Shown here in pieces: positions 43,933 through 51,169 of a stretch of DNA of 64,000 bases (position 1 is its first letter; each line of letters begins with the position of its first letter). The notes under the pieces are model-generated. The model was not told the origin of the DNA and made no database searches. It saw only the letters and a program-made list of their open reading frames with translations. The position numbers and the translations under genes were made by a program. The stretch is from a virus: positions 1 through 64,000 of IMG/VR virus record IMGVR_UViG_3300036770_002724; one strand, given 5' to 3'.

Positions 43933-44529
43933 ATGACCAAGCGTCTGTCGCGAAAAGTTGCCGTGGTGAACTACCAGAACCGGGCAAAGGATTTTGCCAT
44001 CGGTGACATGGTTTATCCTTACACCCAAGTCGGGGCTGGGATGAACCCCACGGCGTATTCGGGGCGTATCGTTGCCGTCTGGCCCGCTATCGGGATGGTG
44101 GACGTGGAGTTTCCCACGGGTAACACCCGGTTCCCGGTCGAAGAGCTACAAAAGACCCATTCCCAGGATGCTGTTCCGCCGAAGCCGACGGCGGATACTG
44201 TTCCGGGAGGGGCGGGTTCGGAGCCTGTCTCAGCGGGTCCGAAGGATGCGGATCCTGGTCAGAAGACCGCTTCTCGGATTGCATCTCGGGTGGCTCAGGC
44301 TTACGTCAAGAGGGCTCTCTACTGGGGGGCCTCTGACCGGCACTACCGGGCCACTCGGTCGGAGCTTGATCAGAACAGCTTTTGCTGTCCTCGATGTGAC
44401 AAGGAAAGCCTACTCCAAAAGGCTGTCTACAAGCGGGAGGATGGTCAGAGTGTCCGTCTCCTCGCCTGCAAGAAATGCCTGTTCCTGATCAAGCCCGACC
44501 AGATTCTCAACCACCCGACGGATGAATAG
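43933..44529 (+). CDS. Head-module protein with SH3-like domain, RIASRVA motif and zinc ribbon (198 aa)
   Basis: Three parts: an SH3-like barrel (FAIGDMVYPYTQVG, SGRIVAVWPAIGMVDVEFP) at residues ~18-65; a linker ending in KTASRIASRVAQAYVKRA (bases 44263-44316), matching the recurrent tag; and a C-terminal zinc ribbon with FCCPRCD and LLACKKCLFL. The ATG lies after a small GGCT-ggg-AGCC hairpin that holds the ribosome site. It could bind nucleic acid or a capsid protein. No named family. Confidence 0.65.
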   Translation: MTKRLSRKVAVVNYQNRAKDFAIGDMVYPYTQVGAGMNPTAYSGRIVAVWPAIGMVDVEFPTGNTRFPVEELQKTHSQDAVPPKPTADTVPGGAGSEPVSAGPKDADPGQKTASRIASRVAQAYVKRALYWGASDRHYRATRSELDQNSFCCPRCDKESLLQKAVYKREDGQSVRLLACKKCLFLIKPDQILNHPTDE

Positions 44530-44538
44530 GGGAGAGGC

Positions 44539-47280
44539 ATGGCTTTCCTGAAGTACGCCAAGGCTGCGGTCGTCACCCCCTTCGTCACCCGGCAGCAGTG
44601 GACGAACGTCCGCGTCGCAGGTGAGTCGGCCAAGGTGGATCTTCCTTCCAACCTCGTCGAGAGGGCTGCTACCCTTTTTGACGAGCCCTTCGACCCCAAG
44701 AAGTACCTTTTGACCCACGCGACCATCGTCGCCTCCGTGGATGTCTTCGCCCCCAAAGGCGTGAAGGTCGGCAAGGTTCAGGAGGACGGCTTTCGGGTCA
44801 ATCGCAAGTACGCCGACTACAGGGTCAAGGCGGACTGCCAGAAGTACATCAACAACAACCGGGACTGTTGGTCCCGTGCTGTTCTTGCCAAATCCTACAA
44901 GACCTTCGTGGGGAGCCACAACTTCGTCGAGCACGTCCAGATTGAGGACTTGTCGAAGGGTCGTATCATCGACGCGGTGGCCCGGGACATCGGGGAGTCG
45001 ATTTACGTCGACATCTTGATTGCGACCGACCGTAAGCACAAGGATCTCGTCGAGGCCATCCAGTCGGGCAAGATGGGAACCCTGTCGATGGGCTGTTTCC
45101 TTCCTGGGACTCAGGTCACAATGGCGGACGGACGCCGTATTGCCATTGAGGATGTGCAGCCTGGCGATATGGTTTTGACCCACAAAGGTCGTTCGCGTGA
45201 GGTTCTGAATAAGCAGATCCGAGGCGGCAAGTGGGACATGCGGACGATCCACGCTGTCGGGCTGGCCTCCCCCATCACGTCCACCGGAAACCACCCCTAC
45301 TACGTCCTGCGCCCAGCCGAGGTTTGCGCTTGCGGGTGCGGTGAGGCGTTGCCCGTTTATGCCCCGGCGGTGAAGAAGCCGACAACCCGTAGCCTGACTC
45401 GACGGTTCAAGGTTGGGCACGACAAGCGCATCCTGAATCCAAACAACACCTACTCGATGGACGAGTTCAAGCGTCGGAAGGCGCAGATGAACGAGATCCA
45501 GAACCCCGATTTGGTGAAGGTTCGGGCTGATGAGCTTCGGGTCGGGGACTTCATCGCCTTTCCACGGGTGAAAGACGGGGAGCACACGGTCCCTGTTTCT
45601 GAGGGCAAGGCTCGCTTGCTGGGATACTTTTTGGCTGAAGGTAGCTTCAACAAGCGGAAGGGTCGTCGGACGACTGTGGTGTTCTCGTTCTCAATGGAGG
45701 AGAAGGACACCCTCGTCGCAGAGGTGGTTCGGCTGTTGGAACAAGAGTTCCCCGGCAAAAACAAGCCGTGGGTGCAAGATCGGGTCAAGCGGAACACCTG
45801 CGTGGTCCACCTGACCAGTCGCAAGGCGGCAGATTGGTTCCACAAGCACGGCGGCGAGTACAGCCACGGCAAGTGCCTGTCTGCTGACGCGATGAACTGG
45901 TCGCAGGAGAACCACAAGCATCTGATCGGAACGTGGCTCAATGGGGACGGTCACCGTGCCAAGGCTCACGGGGGGTTCCTCGTGGGTACCACCGTGTCAT
46001 TGGACCTCGCTAACCAGTTGCACGCCCTGATGGCGAAATGCGGCTGGTTTGCTCGCTTTGAAGCCCGCATTGGATCGAAGTCGATCACGGTAGCAGAGGC
46101 CATCAACGGTGGGGTCGCTGTTCGTGACGAGTCCACAGGACGCCTCCCGGCTTTCTTGTTGACCATCGGGAACACGCAATCGGTCGAGTTGCAAGGCTAC
46201 TGTGCTAAGGCTCCCGCCACGTCGAAGTACGGCAAACAGAACAATCGCGTCTTCGATGACTGGGTGATCAGCCCGATCACGGCTATTGGGGAGAGCACCT
46301 ACGAAGGTTGGGTTCACGATATGGAAGTGGACGAAGACCACACCTATGTCGCAGAGGGGGCTTCGGTTTCAAATTGTACGGTAGACGGTACGATATGTAC
46401 GAAGTGCGGCCACTGGGCTTCGGATGAGACGGAGATGTGCCCCCACGTCAAGTACGAGAAGGGGAATACCTTCTACGACAAGGAAGGTCGGAAGCACATC
46501 GTGGCAGAGCTTTGCGGTCACGAGGATCTGGACCCGACCGGAGGCGTGAAGTTCATCGAAGCCTCTTGGGTGGCGACTCCGGCGTTCACGGGCGCGGTTC
46601 TTAGGAACGTCCTGGAGCCGACCGTGGAGATTTCTCGCAAGGCTCAGAAGGTGCTATCCTCTCCCCCGAATCAGTGGGACGAGAGCGCCCGTAAGAAAGC
46701 GGCTTTCTCGCTTGACCAGAAGTCTCTGGAAGGTCGGGTAGAGGCCCGTCGCCGGGCACGGCTCGCTTCGATTTACGCCCAAGATGATGGGATGTCCGAC
46801 CCCTCTGAGGGGGGTGGTGAAGCTGCGAAGGCGGAGCCTGCGAGCCCCCTGAAGGACATTGAGGACCAGTTGACCCAGACCTTGCTCGACAAGGTGCGGA
46901 AGCGGGTCGAGGACACCATCAAGGATGACACCAAGCCTATGGGTCCGCCCGAGGCTTCGATTGCCACGAACGAAAGTCTCAGCAGGGTCGCTCACATCCC
47001 CGGTATGATCCGGGTTTACGAGCAAGGTCTACGGAAGCTCGCACGAACGGCCACTACGGATGTTGAGCTTGTGGACCGTATTGCGGATTATCACAAAGGA
47101 ATCGGTCTGGAAGTTCCCGTTTCTGTCTATAGAGCCTGCCTAAAGGTAGGTGCAGTAGGCAACTACGGGTCGCAACAGGAGTTCCTGTCGTCCTGCCGGA
47201 AGGCTCTCGGTCGAAACCCCACGAAGGTGGAAGCGGGAGTCCTCATCCGACTGGGAAAGCTCCTCTCCCACGTTGGGTGA
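44539..47280 (+). CDS. Prohead maturation protease, interrupted by an intein
   Basis: After removal of the intein the host protein is 486 residues. Its N-terminal ~190 residues fit prohead serine proteases: NFVEHVQIEDLSKGRIIDAV with H132 as candidate base, and GTLSMG with S183 as candidate nucleophile, like the G-L-S-x-G-F motif of the HK97-type family. A zinc-ribbon stretch (TICTKCGHW, EMCPHVKY) follows the intein. The C-terminal part is helical and may be a self-cleaved scaffold tail. It lies just before the scaffold-like and capsid genes, as expected. The assignment is by motif and order; T4 gp21-type is the close alternative. Confidence 0.72.
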   Translation: MAFLKYAKAAVVTPFVTRQQWTNVRVAGESAKVDLPSNLVERAATLFDEPFDPKKYLLTHATIVASVDVFAPKGVKVGKVQEDGFRVNRKYADYRVKADCQKYINNNRDCWSRAVLAKSYKTFVGSHNFVEHVQIEDLSKGRIIDAVARDIGESIYVDILIATDRKHKDLVEAIQSGKMGTLSMGCFLPGTQVTMADGRRIAIEDVQPGDMVLTHKGRSREVLNKQIRGGKWDMRTIHAVGLASPITSTGNHPYYVLRPAEVCACGCGEALPVYAPAVKKPTTRSLTRRFKVGHDKRILNPNNTYSMDEFKRRKAQMNEIQNPDLVKVRADELRVGDFIAFPRVKDGEHTVPVSEGKARLLGYFLAEGSFNKRKGRRTTVVFSFSMEEKDTLVAEVVRLLEQEFPGKNKPWVQDRVKRNTCVVHLTSRKAADWFHKHGGEYSHGKCLSADAMNWSQENHKHLIGTWLNGDGHRAKAHGGFLVGTTVSLDLANQLHALMAKCGWFARFEARIGSKSITVAEAINGGVAVRDESTGRLPAFLLTIGNTQSVELQGYCAKAPATSKYGKQNNRVFDDWVISPITAIGESTYEGWVHDMEVDEDHTYVAEGASVSNCTVDGTICTKCGHWASDETEMCPHVKYEKGNTFYDKEGRKHIVAELCGHEDLDPTGGVKFIEASWVATPAFTGAVLRNVLEPTVEISRKAQKVLSSPPNQWDESARKKAAFSLDQKSLEGRVEARRRARLASIYAQDDGMSDPSEGGGEAAKAEPASPLKDIEDQLTQTLLDKVRKRVEDTIKDDTKPMGPPEASIATNESLSRVAHIPGMIRVYEQGLRKLARTATTDVELVDRIADYHKGIGLEVPVSVYRACLKVGAVGNYGSQQEFLSSCRKALGRNPTKVEAGVLIRLGKLLSHVG
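45094..46374 (+). mobile_element. Intein with LAGLIDADG homing endonuclease domain
   Basis: A 427-residue in-frame insertion. Block A is CFLPGTQVTMADG, beginning with the +1 cysteine at 45094. Block B is TGNHPYYV. The endonuclease motifs are LLGYFLAEGS and LIGTWLNGDG. Block F is VHDMEVDEDHTYVAEG, and the end is VSN followed by extein Cys (46375). The penultimate residue is serine rather than the usual histidine. It sits right after the LSMG active-site motif of the protease, so splicing is needed for a working enzyme. Confidence 0.93.
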
Positions 47281-47328
47281 GGGCGAATGGAACGCAACGC
47301 AGTCGCCATTCATGCAAAGGAGAATCAA

Positions 47329-49203
47329 ATGAGCATCAGGAAGCGCATGACTTGGGCGGGTCGCAAGGCGTCGAACCCTCCCGCTATGCCTGGCTACGGA
47401 ACCGAGGATCAGGATCACCCGGCGCACTACCCGGACCCTGCCGCTGACCTCTACGAGAACGGTGACACGGACTCGTGGGCGGAGACCCCGAAGCCCCCGC
47501 CCTACCCGCAGGGCAATCCCCCGGCGATGCCGGGTTACGACACTGAGGATCAGGATCACCCGGCTTATGTCCAGCAGCCGCGCGTTCCGAAGTCGGCGGC
47601 TCTTCGCGCCCGTATTGAGCGCAAGGCGGCGAAGTGCGCTCGCATCGCGCAGTCGATGCTCGGCCCCCAAGCCCCGATGGCGATGGTCGAGGACCAGTCG
47701 CTCGCCCTCATGGATCTCCCTGACTCGGAGATTGACGCGACCCTCGCTCGGATGAGCGGTGGGATGCTCATGGCCGAGGAGCACGAGGGTGGCGATGAAG
47801 AGGCCATGCTCGCGGAGATGATGGCTGAAGAGGGTGTTGAGGCCGAGGAGCACGAGGGTGGTGACGAAGAGGCCATGCTCGCGGAGATGATGGAAGAGGC
47901 CGGAGACGAGATGCTCGCGGGTCGTACTTGGGGCAACCCTTTCCCTCGTCGGACGCCCGATGACAACGTCCCTTATAACAAGCATCCCGGTTCGCCGCCC
48001 GCAGGGGCGAATGGTTCTCCGGAGCGGAAGAAGTACAACCAGTGGTTCCGTGAGAACGTCTGCCCGGATCACAAGACGAACTGCGGTATGCCGAAGAAGA
48101 AGACCGCTGAAGATGCCATGCTCGCTCAGATGATGATCGAGGAAGGCATGATGGCGGGCGATGAGGAAGGCATGGAGGCCGGAGACGACGGTCTCATGGC
48201 GTCCATGCTCGCGGAGATTGAGGCTCTTCAGGCTGAGAACCAGGCTCTCAAGGCGGGCAGGCGGGCCAATCAGAATGACCCCAAGGGTCCGACCCTTGGT
48301 GCCAAGTCCAAGTCGGTTGAACAGGCCGAGGCCGAGGCTATGGCCTTGGCCGATGAAGAGTTCAAGACCGCCGAGGACGAGTTGGACGCCGAAGAGGAGT
48401 CCATGCTCGCGGAGATGGTGAAGCAGGAGGCCAAGAAGGCTGCTCTTCGCCGTCGCGCCAAGAAGTCCGAGGAGGTCGAGTCCGAGGAGGTCGAGTCCGA
48501 GGACGAGGTCGAGGCCGAGGAGGAGGCCCCCAAGGCTTCCAAGAAGAAGGCCAAGAAGTCCGAGGAGGTCGAGTCCGAGGACGAGCATGAGGCCGAGGAC
48601 GAGGAGGCCCCCAAGGCTTCCAAGAAGAAGGCCAAGTCCTCGATGGGTTGTGGTGACTCTCCGGGCGCGATGTTCGCTATCGACGAGGAGGCCAACGACC
48701 CGATGGGTCTGATGGGCGAGGCCGAGATCCACGAGGGAGATGAGATGCTCCTGGCTGAAATCTTCGGCAAGAAGGCAGCCGAGGATGAGGTCGAGGCCGA
48801 GGACGAGGAGGCCCCCAAGGCTTCCAAGAAGAAGGCCAAGAAGTCCGAGGATGAGGTCGAGGCTGAAGAGGAAGAGGCGTCCGAGGAGGAAGTCGCTTCC
48901 AAGAAGGCGGCTCTCCGTGCGGCCCTCCTGCGTCGGGCAAAGGCCAAGAAGTCCGAGGATGAGGTCGAGGCCGAGGATGAGGTCGAGGCCGAGGATGAGG
49001 TCGAGGCCGAAGAGGCCAAGAAGGAGGCTCGCCGCCTAGCGGCGCGTCGCCAAGAGGCTCTCCGCCCGCAGCCCCGTAAGCCGAATCACGGGATCAAGAC
49101 CATTGGCGGGATGTCGCGTTCTGCCGGTTCGCGGAGCGAGGTCGGTGACCTGGAGAATCTCTGGGAGACCGCCCCGGACGTGAGCGCCGTCTTCGGCAAG
49201 TGA
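47329..49203 (+). CDS. Acidic repetitive scaffold-like protein (624 aa)
   Basis: The start at ATG 47329 follows AAAGGAG; an in-frame ATG at 47287 lacks a ribosome site. The product is rich in Glu, Ala, Met and Lys: repeated EEAMLAEMM units (residues ~145-300), then blocks of E-V-E-A-E-D-E and A-P-K-A-S-K-K-K-A-K-K-S-E (~380-580). It lies between the protease and capsid genes and is low in globular content, fitting a scaffold or prohead core protein. A charged storage or DNA-mimic protein is an alternative. A strong terminator follows. Confidence 0.65.
   Translation: MSIRKRMTWAGRKASNPPAMPGYGTEDQDHPAHYPDPAADLYENGDTDSWAETPKPPPYPQGNPPAMPGYDTEDQDHPAYVQQPRVPKSAALRARIERKAAKCARIAQSMLGPQAPMAMVEDQSLALMDLPDSEIDATLARMSGGMLMAEEHEGGDEEAMLAEMMAEEGVEAEEHEGGDEEAMLAEMMEEAGDEMLAGRTWGNPFPRRTPDDNVPYNKHPGSPPAGANGSPERKKYNQWFRENVCPDHKTNCGMPKKKTAEDAMLAQMMIEEGMMAGDEEGMEAGDDGLMASMLAEIEALQAENQALKAGRRANQNDPKGPTLGAKSKSVEQAEAEAMALADEEFKTAEDELDAEEESMLAEMVKQEAKKAALRRRAKKSEEVESEEVESEDEVEAEEEAPKASKKKAKKSEEVESEDEHEAEDEEAPKASKKKAKSSMGCGDSPGAMFAIDEEANDPMGLMGEAEIHEGDEMLLAEIFGKKAAEDEVEAEDEEAPKASKKKAKKSEDEVEAEEEEASEEEVASKKAALRAALLRRAKAKKSEDEVEAEDEVEAEDEVEAEEAKKEARRLAARRQEALRPQPRKPNHGIKTIGGMSRSAGSRSEVGDLENLWETAPDVSAVFGK
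48460..49020 (+). repeat. Imperfect repeats encoding E/K-rich blocks
   Basis: Units such as GAGGCCGAGGATGAGGTC and GCTTCCAAGAAGAAGGCC recur several times with few changes, most clearly at 48511-48640, 48790-48870 and 48955-49020. The low variation suggests recent expansion. Confidence 0.75.
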
Positions 49204-49221
49204 TCCGCTAGTCGGACCACT

Positions 49222-49267
49222 AAAAGCCCCTTGGACCTGATTTCTAGGTCCAAGGGGCTTTTTCTTT
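49222..49267 (+). terminator. Rho-independent terminator after the scaffold-like gene
   Basis: AAAAGCCCCTTGGACCT (49222-49238) and AGGTCCAAGGGGCTTTT (49246-49262) form a perfect 17-bp stem with a 7-base loop, and the T-run continues (TTTTTCTTTT). It isolates the capsid genes from the upstream operon, so a promoter for 49431 is expected between 49270 and 49420. Confidence 0.92.
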
Positions 49268-49269
49268 TC

Positions 49270-49430
49270 CCTCTGACCCCCACCTTCGTTTTTCGTTCGA
49301 TACCGAGGACGTAGTGTTAGGCGAACCACGGAAACGTGTTTCGTCGAGCGAGGTCTTCTCTCCATGTCGGGGGGTATGGCCATAAACGAATCCACTTTCC
49401 TGTAAACAGGGAGCAACTCAGGAGGCGTAT
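49270..49430 (+). promoter_or_regulatory. Leader of the decoration/capsid operon
   Basis: About 160 bases without a gene lie between a strong terminator and the 49431 start. TTTTTCGTTCGATACCGAGG (49290-49309) and TAGTGTTAG (49314-49322) could form promoter elements, though no clear consensus is seen. A small CCTGT-aa-ACAGG hairpin and an AGGAGGCG ribosome site precede the ATG. Confidence 0.4.
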
Positions 49431-50120
49431 ATGCCGTTGCTTGGACAGGCCAGTGGTGGTTGGACGGAGTCTTCGTCGGCTCTGCGACTGCTTCACGTCG
49501 GTATTCGCAATACCGTGGGCATCGTGACCGACGATAGCTTCACTCAGACCAACCCCCCGGCGATCACGACCGCTGCGACCATCTCGACCCGGATCAACCA
49601 GCGCAAGTTTGGTGTGCTCTCGGGCTCGGTGGCTTTCACCCGGGCGGATGCGGGTAGCAACTTCATCGGTGGTCCCGGCCTTGCCGCGACCCAGGTGGCG
49701 ATTGCTGCTAACAACGTCTGGTTCACTGGCTACCGGGCGCTGGGTTGCTTCATCAACTCGGCTACCGGCAACCCGTATGAGAACCTTCCGGCTCAGGCGT
49801 CGGGCAAGTGCCCTTATGTCTCGGCCCAAGGGACTTACGGCAACCGGACCTACGAGACCCAGGCCATCGCTTCGACCGGCGCTATCACGGCGGGCGACGC
49901 GCTGACCTACACCACGGGTCAGCCGCTCCTCGCCTCGCGCAACGGCTACATCCAGCCTGCGGCGATGGTGTTCGGCGGCGTCCTCGTGGACTTCAACGTC
50001 GTTGTGACCTCGGCGGAGTGCTTTGCGCGTACCGCCGCTGGCGTCGCGACCATCCTCGGCGTCGTGAAGATGCCGCCGGATGCAGTGCAGACCGAAGTCG
50101 TTTACGACCAGCGGATCTGA
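49431..50120 (+). CDS. Capsid decoration/head stabilisation-like protein (229 aa)
   Basis: The product is rich in Ala, Thr, Gly and Ser with alternating strands and no long helices. It has a strong ribosome site (AGGAGG) and lies directly before the major capsid gene in what is probably a bicistronic operon bounded by two terminators. Such a position and composition are typical of capsid decoration proteins. I do not recognise a specific family. Confidence 0.6.
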   Translation: MPLLGQASGGWTESSSALRLLHVGIRNTVGIVTDDSFTQTNPPAITTAATISTRINQRKFGVLSGSVAFTRADAGSNFIGGPGLAATQVAIAANNVWFTGYRALGCFINSATGNPYENLPAQASGKCPYVSAQGTYGNRTYETQAIASTGAITAGDALTYTTGQPLLASRNGYIQPAAMVFGGVLVDFNVVVTSAECFARTAAGVATILGVVKMPPDAVQTEVVYDQRI

Positions 50121-50138
50121 GAAAGGAGATGGTTCGTC

Positions 50139-51011
50139 ATGGCAGTAGATAACGCCATCAAGCAGCGGATCATCGGTGAGTACATCAAGACCGCCGCTGG
50201 TCGTGCAAAGCTCGCTGCGTCGATGACGCAGCCCCTGCGGACTCGTCGTGACTACGCGGCGGTGGGTCGTAAGACCTTCCTCGTCGAGCAGCTTCCCGAC
50301 GGTGCCCTTCCGATTTACGACAAGGATCCGGACGTCACGGCGTTCGTGGTGGGTGAGGAAGGCGAGAACATCGTCGGCATCACCAAGCCCCGGCGTGTGA
50401 TCTTCCCGCTGTTCGAGATTGCCTCGAACCCGGAGATCCCGCTGACCCAGATCAAGGAGCGCCGCTTCGACCTCATCGAGCGTGCCCAGGATCTCGCGAA
50501 GGCGCAGATCCAGGCTGCCGAGGACGAGCGGGTTTTCGCGATTCTGGACGCTATCGCCACGGCGGGTTTCGACTCGCTCCCGGCGCAGCTAAACGCGGAC
50601 ATCCCGGTTGTGGCTCCGATCAGCGGTGCCGTCCTCGCGGACGCCTTCGCTCTGATCGAGCGTCACGATCTCCGGGTTGCTCGCGTGTACATGAACGCTC
50701 GCGACTACGCGGACCTCCGCAAGTTCGGGCGTGACATCCTGGACATCGAGACCCAGGCGACCCTGCTCAAGACCGGCCTTATGGCGACCCTCTGGGGCTC
50801 GCAGGTCATCACGAGCCGTCTGGTCCCGGTGGGCACGGTGTACCTGTGCTGCGAACCGGAACACTTCGGTCGCATCCCCGTCCGTACGGAACTGACTGTT
50901 CTTTCGGCGGATGACCCGAAGGCTCGGACCATCGGGTTTTCCTGCTTCGAGAACCTGGGCATCGGGGCGTACAACCCCCGTGGCCTGGCGCGTCTGACCG
51001 TGACCCGCTAG
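50139..51011 (+). CDS. Major capsid protein (HK97 fold)
   Basis: A 290-residue protein. It has a short N-terminal arm, then an E-loop-like TFLVEQLPDGALPIYDKDPDVTAFVV, a long spine helix at ~105-140 (RFDLIERAQDLAKAQIQAAEDERVFAILDAI), a P-domain/A-domain with DAFALIERHDLRVARVYMNARDY, and WGSQVITSRLVPVGTVYLC near the end. This order is typical of HK97-like capsid proteins found in many large phages. A strong ribosome site (AAAGGAGA) and a terminator just downstream fit high expression. Confidence 0.85.
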   Translation: MAVDNAIKQRIIGEYIKTAAGRAKLAASMTQPLRTRRDYAAVGRKTFLVEQLPDGALPIYDKDPDVTAFVVGEEGENIVGITKPRRVIFPLFEIASNPEIPLTQIKERRFDLIERAQDLAKAQIQAAEDERVFAILDAIATAGFDSLPAQLNADIPVVAPISGAVLADAFALIERHDLRVARVYMNARDYADLRKFGRDILDIETQATLLKTGLMATLWGSQVITSRLVPVGTVYLCCEPEHFGRIPVRTELTVLSADDPKARTIGFSCFENLGIGAYNPRGLARLTVTR

Positions 51012-51039
51012 TCAAGCCCGCGTAATCGCTGGACAATAG

Positions 51040-51081
51040 ACGCCTAGCGTTCCCCTCAAAAGGAACGCTAGGCGTTTTTTG
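51040..51081 (+). terminator. Rho-independent terminator after the major capsid gene
   Basis: ACGCCTAGCGTTCC (51040-51053) pairs perfectly with GGAACGCTAGGCGT (51062-51075) around an 8-base loop, and is followed by a run of six T plus GTTTG. Confidence 0.93.
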
Positions 51082-51130
51082 TTTGTCCGGCCCTCCCGCC
51101 TACCCTCTTCGGTTCTTGTGTGTACGATTG

Positions 51131-51160
51131 TTGTTGATACCGCGCATCTGGTCGTATACT
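51131..51160 (+). promoter_or_regulatory. Sigma-70-like promoter for the endonuclease-methyltransferase gene
   Basis: TTGTTG (51131-51136) and TATACT (51155-51160) are separated by 18 bases. The first GTG codons of the gene are at 51164-51172, so the transcript may be leaderless. It lies just after the capsid terminator, giving the following gene independent expression. Confidence 0.5.
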
Positions 51161-51169
51161 GTTGTGGTG

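Noticed and set aside
47140-48732. Long antisense frame (about 530 codons) opposite the scaffold-like gene
   Set aside because: It is a mirror of the repetitive E/K-rich sequence, giving Leu/Gly-rich low complexity. No ribosome site and no neighbours on that strand.
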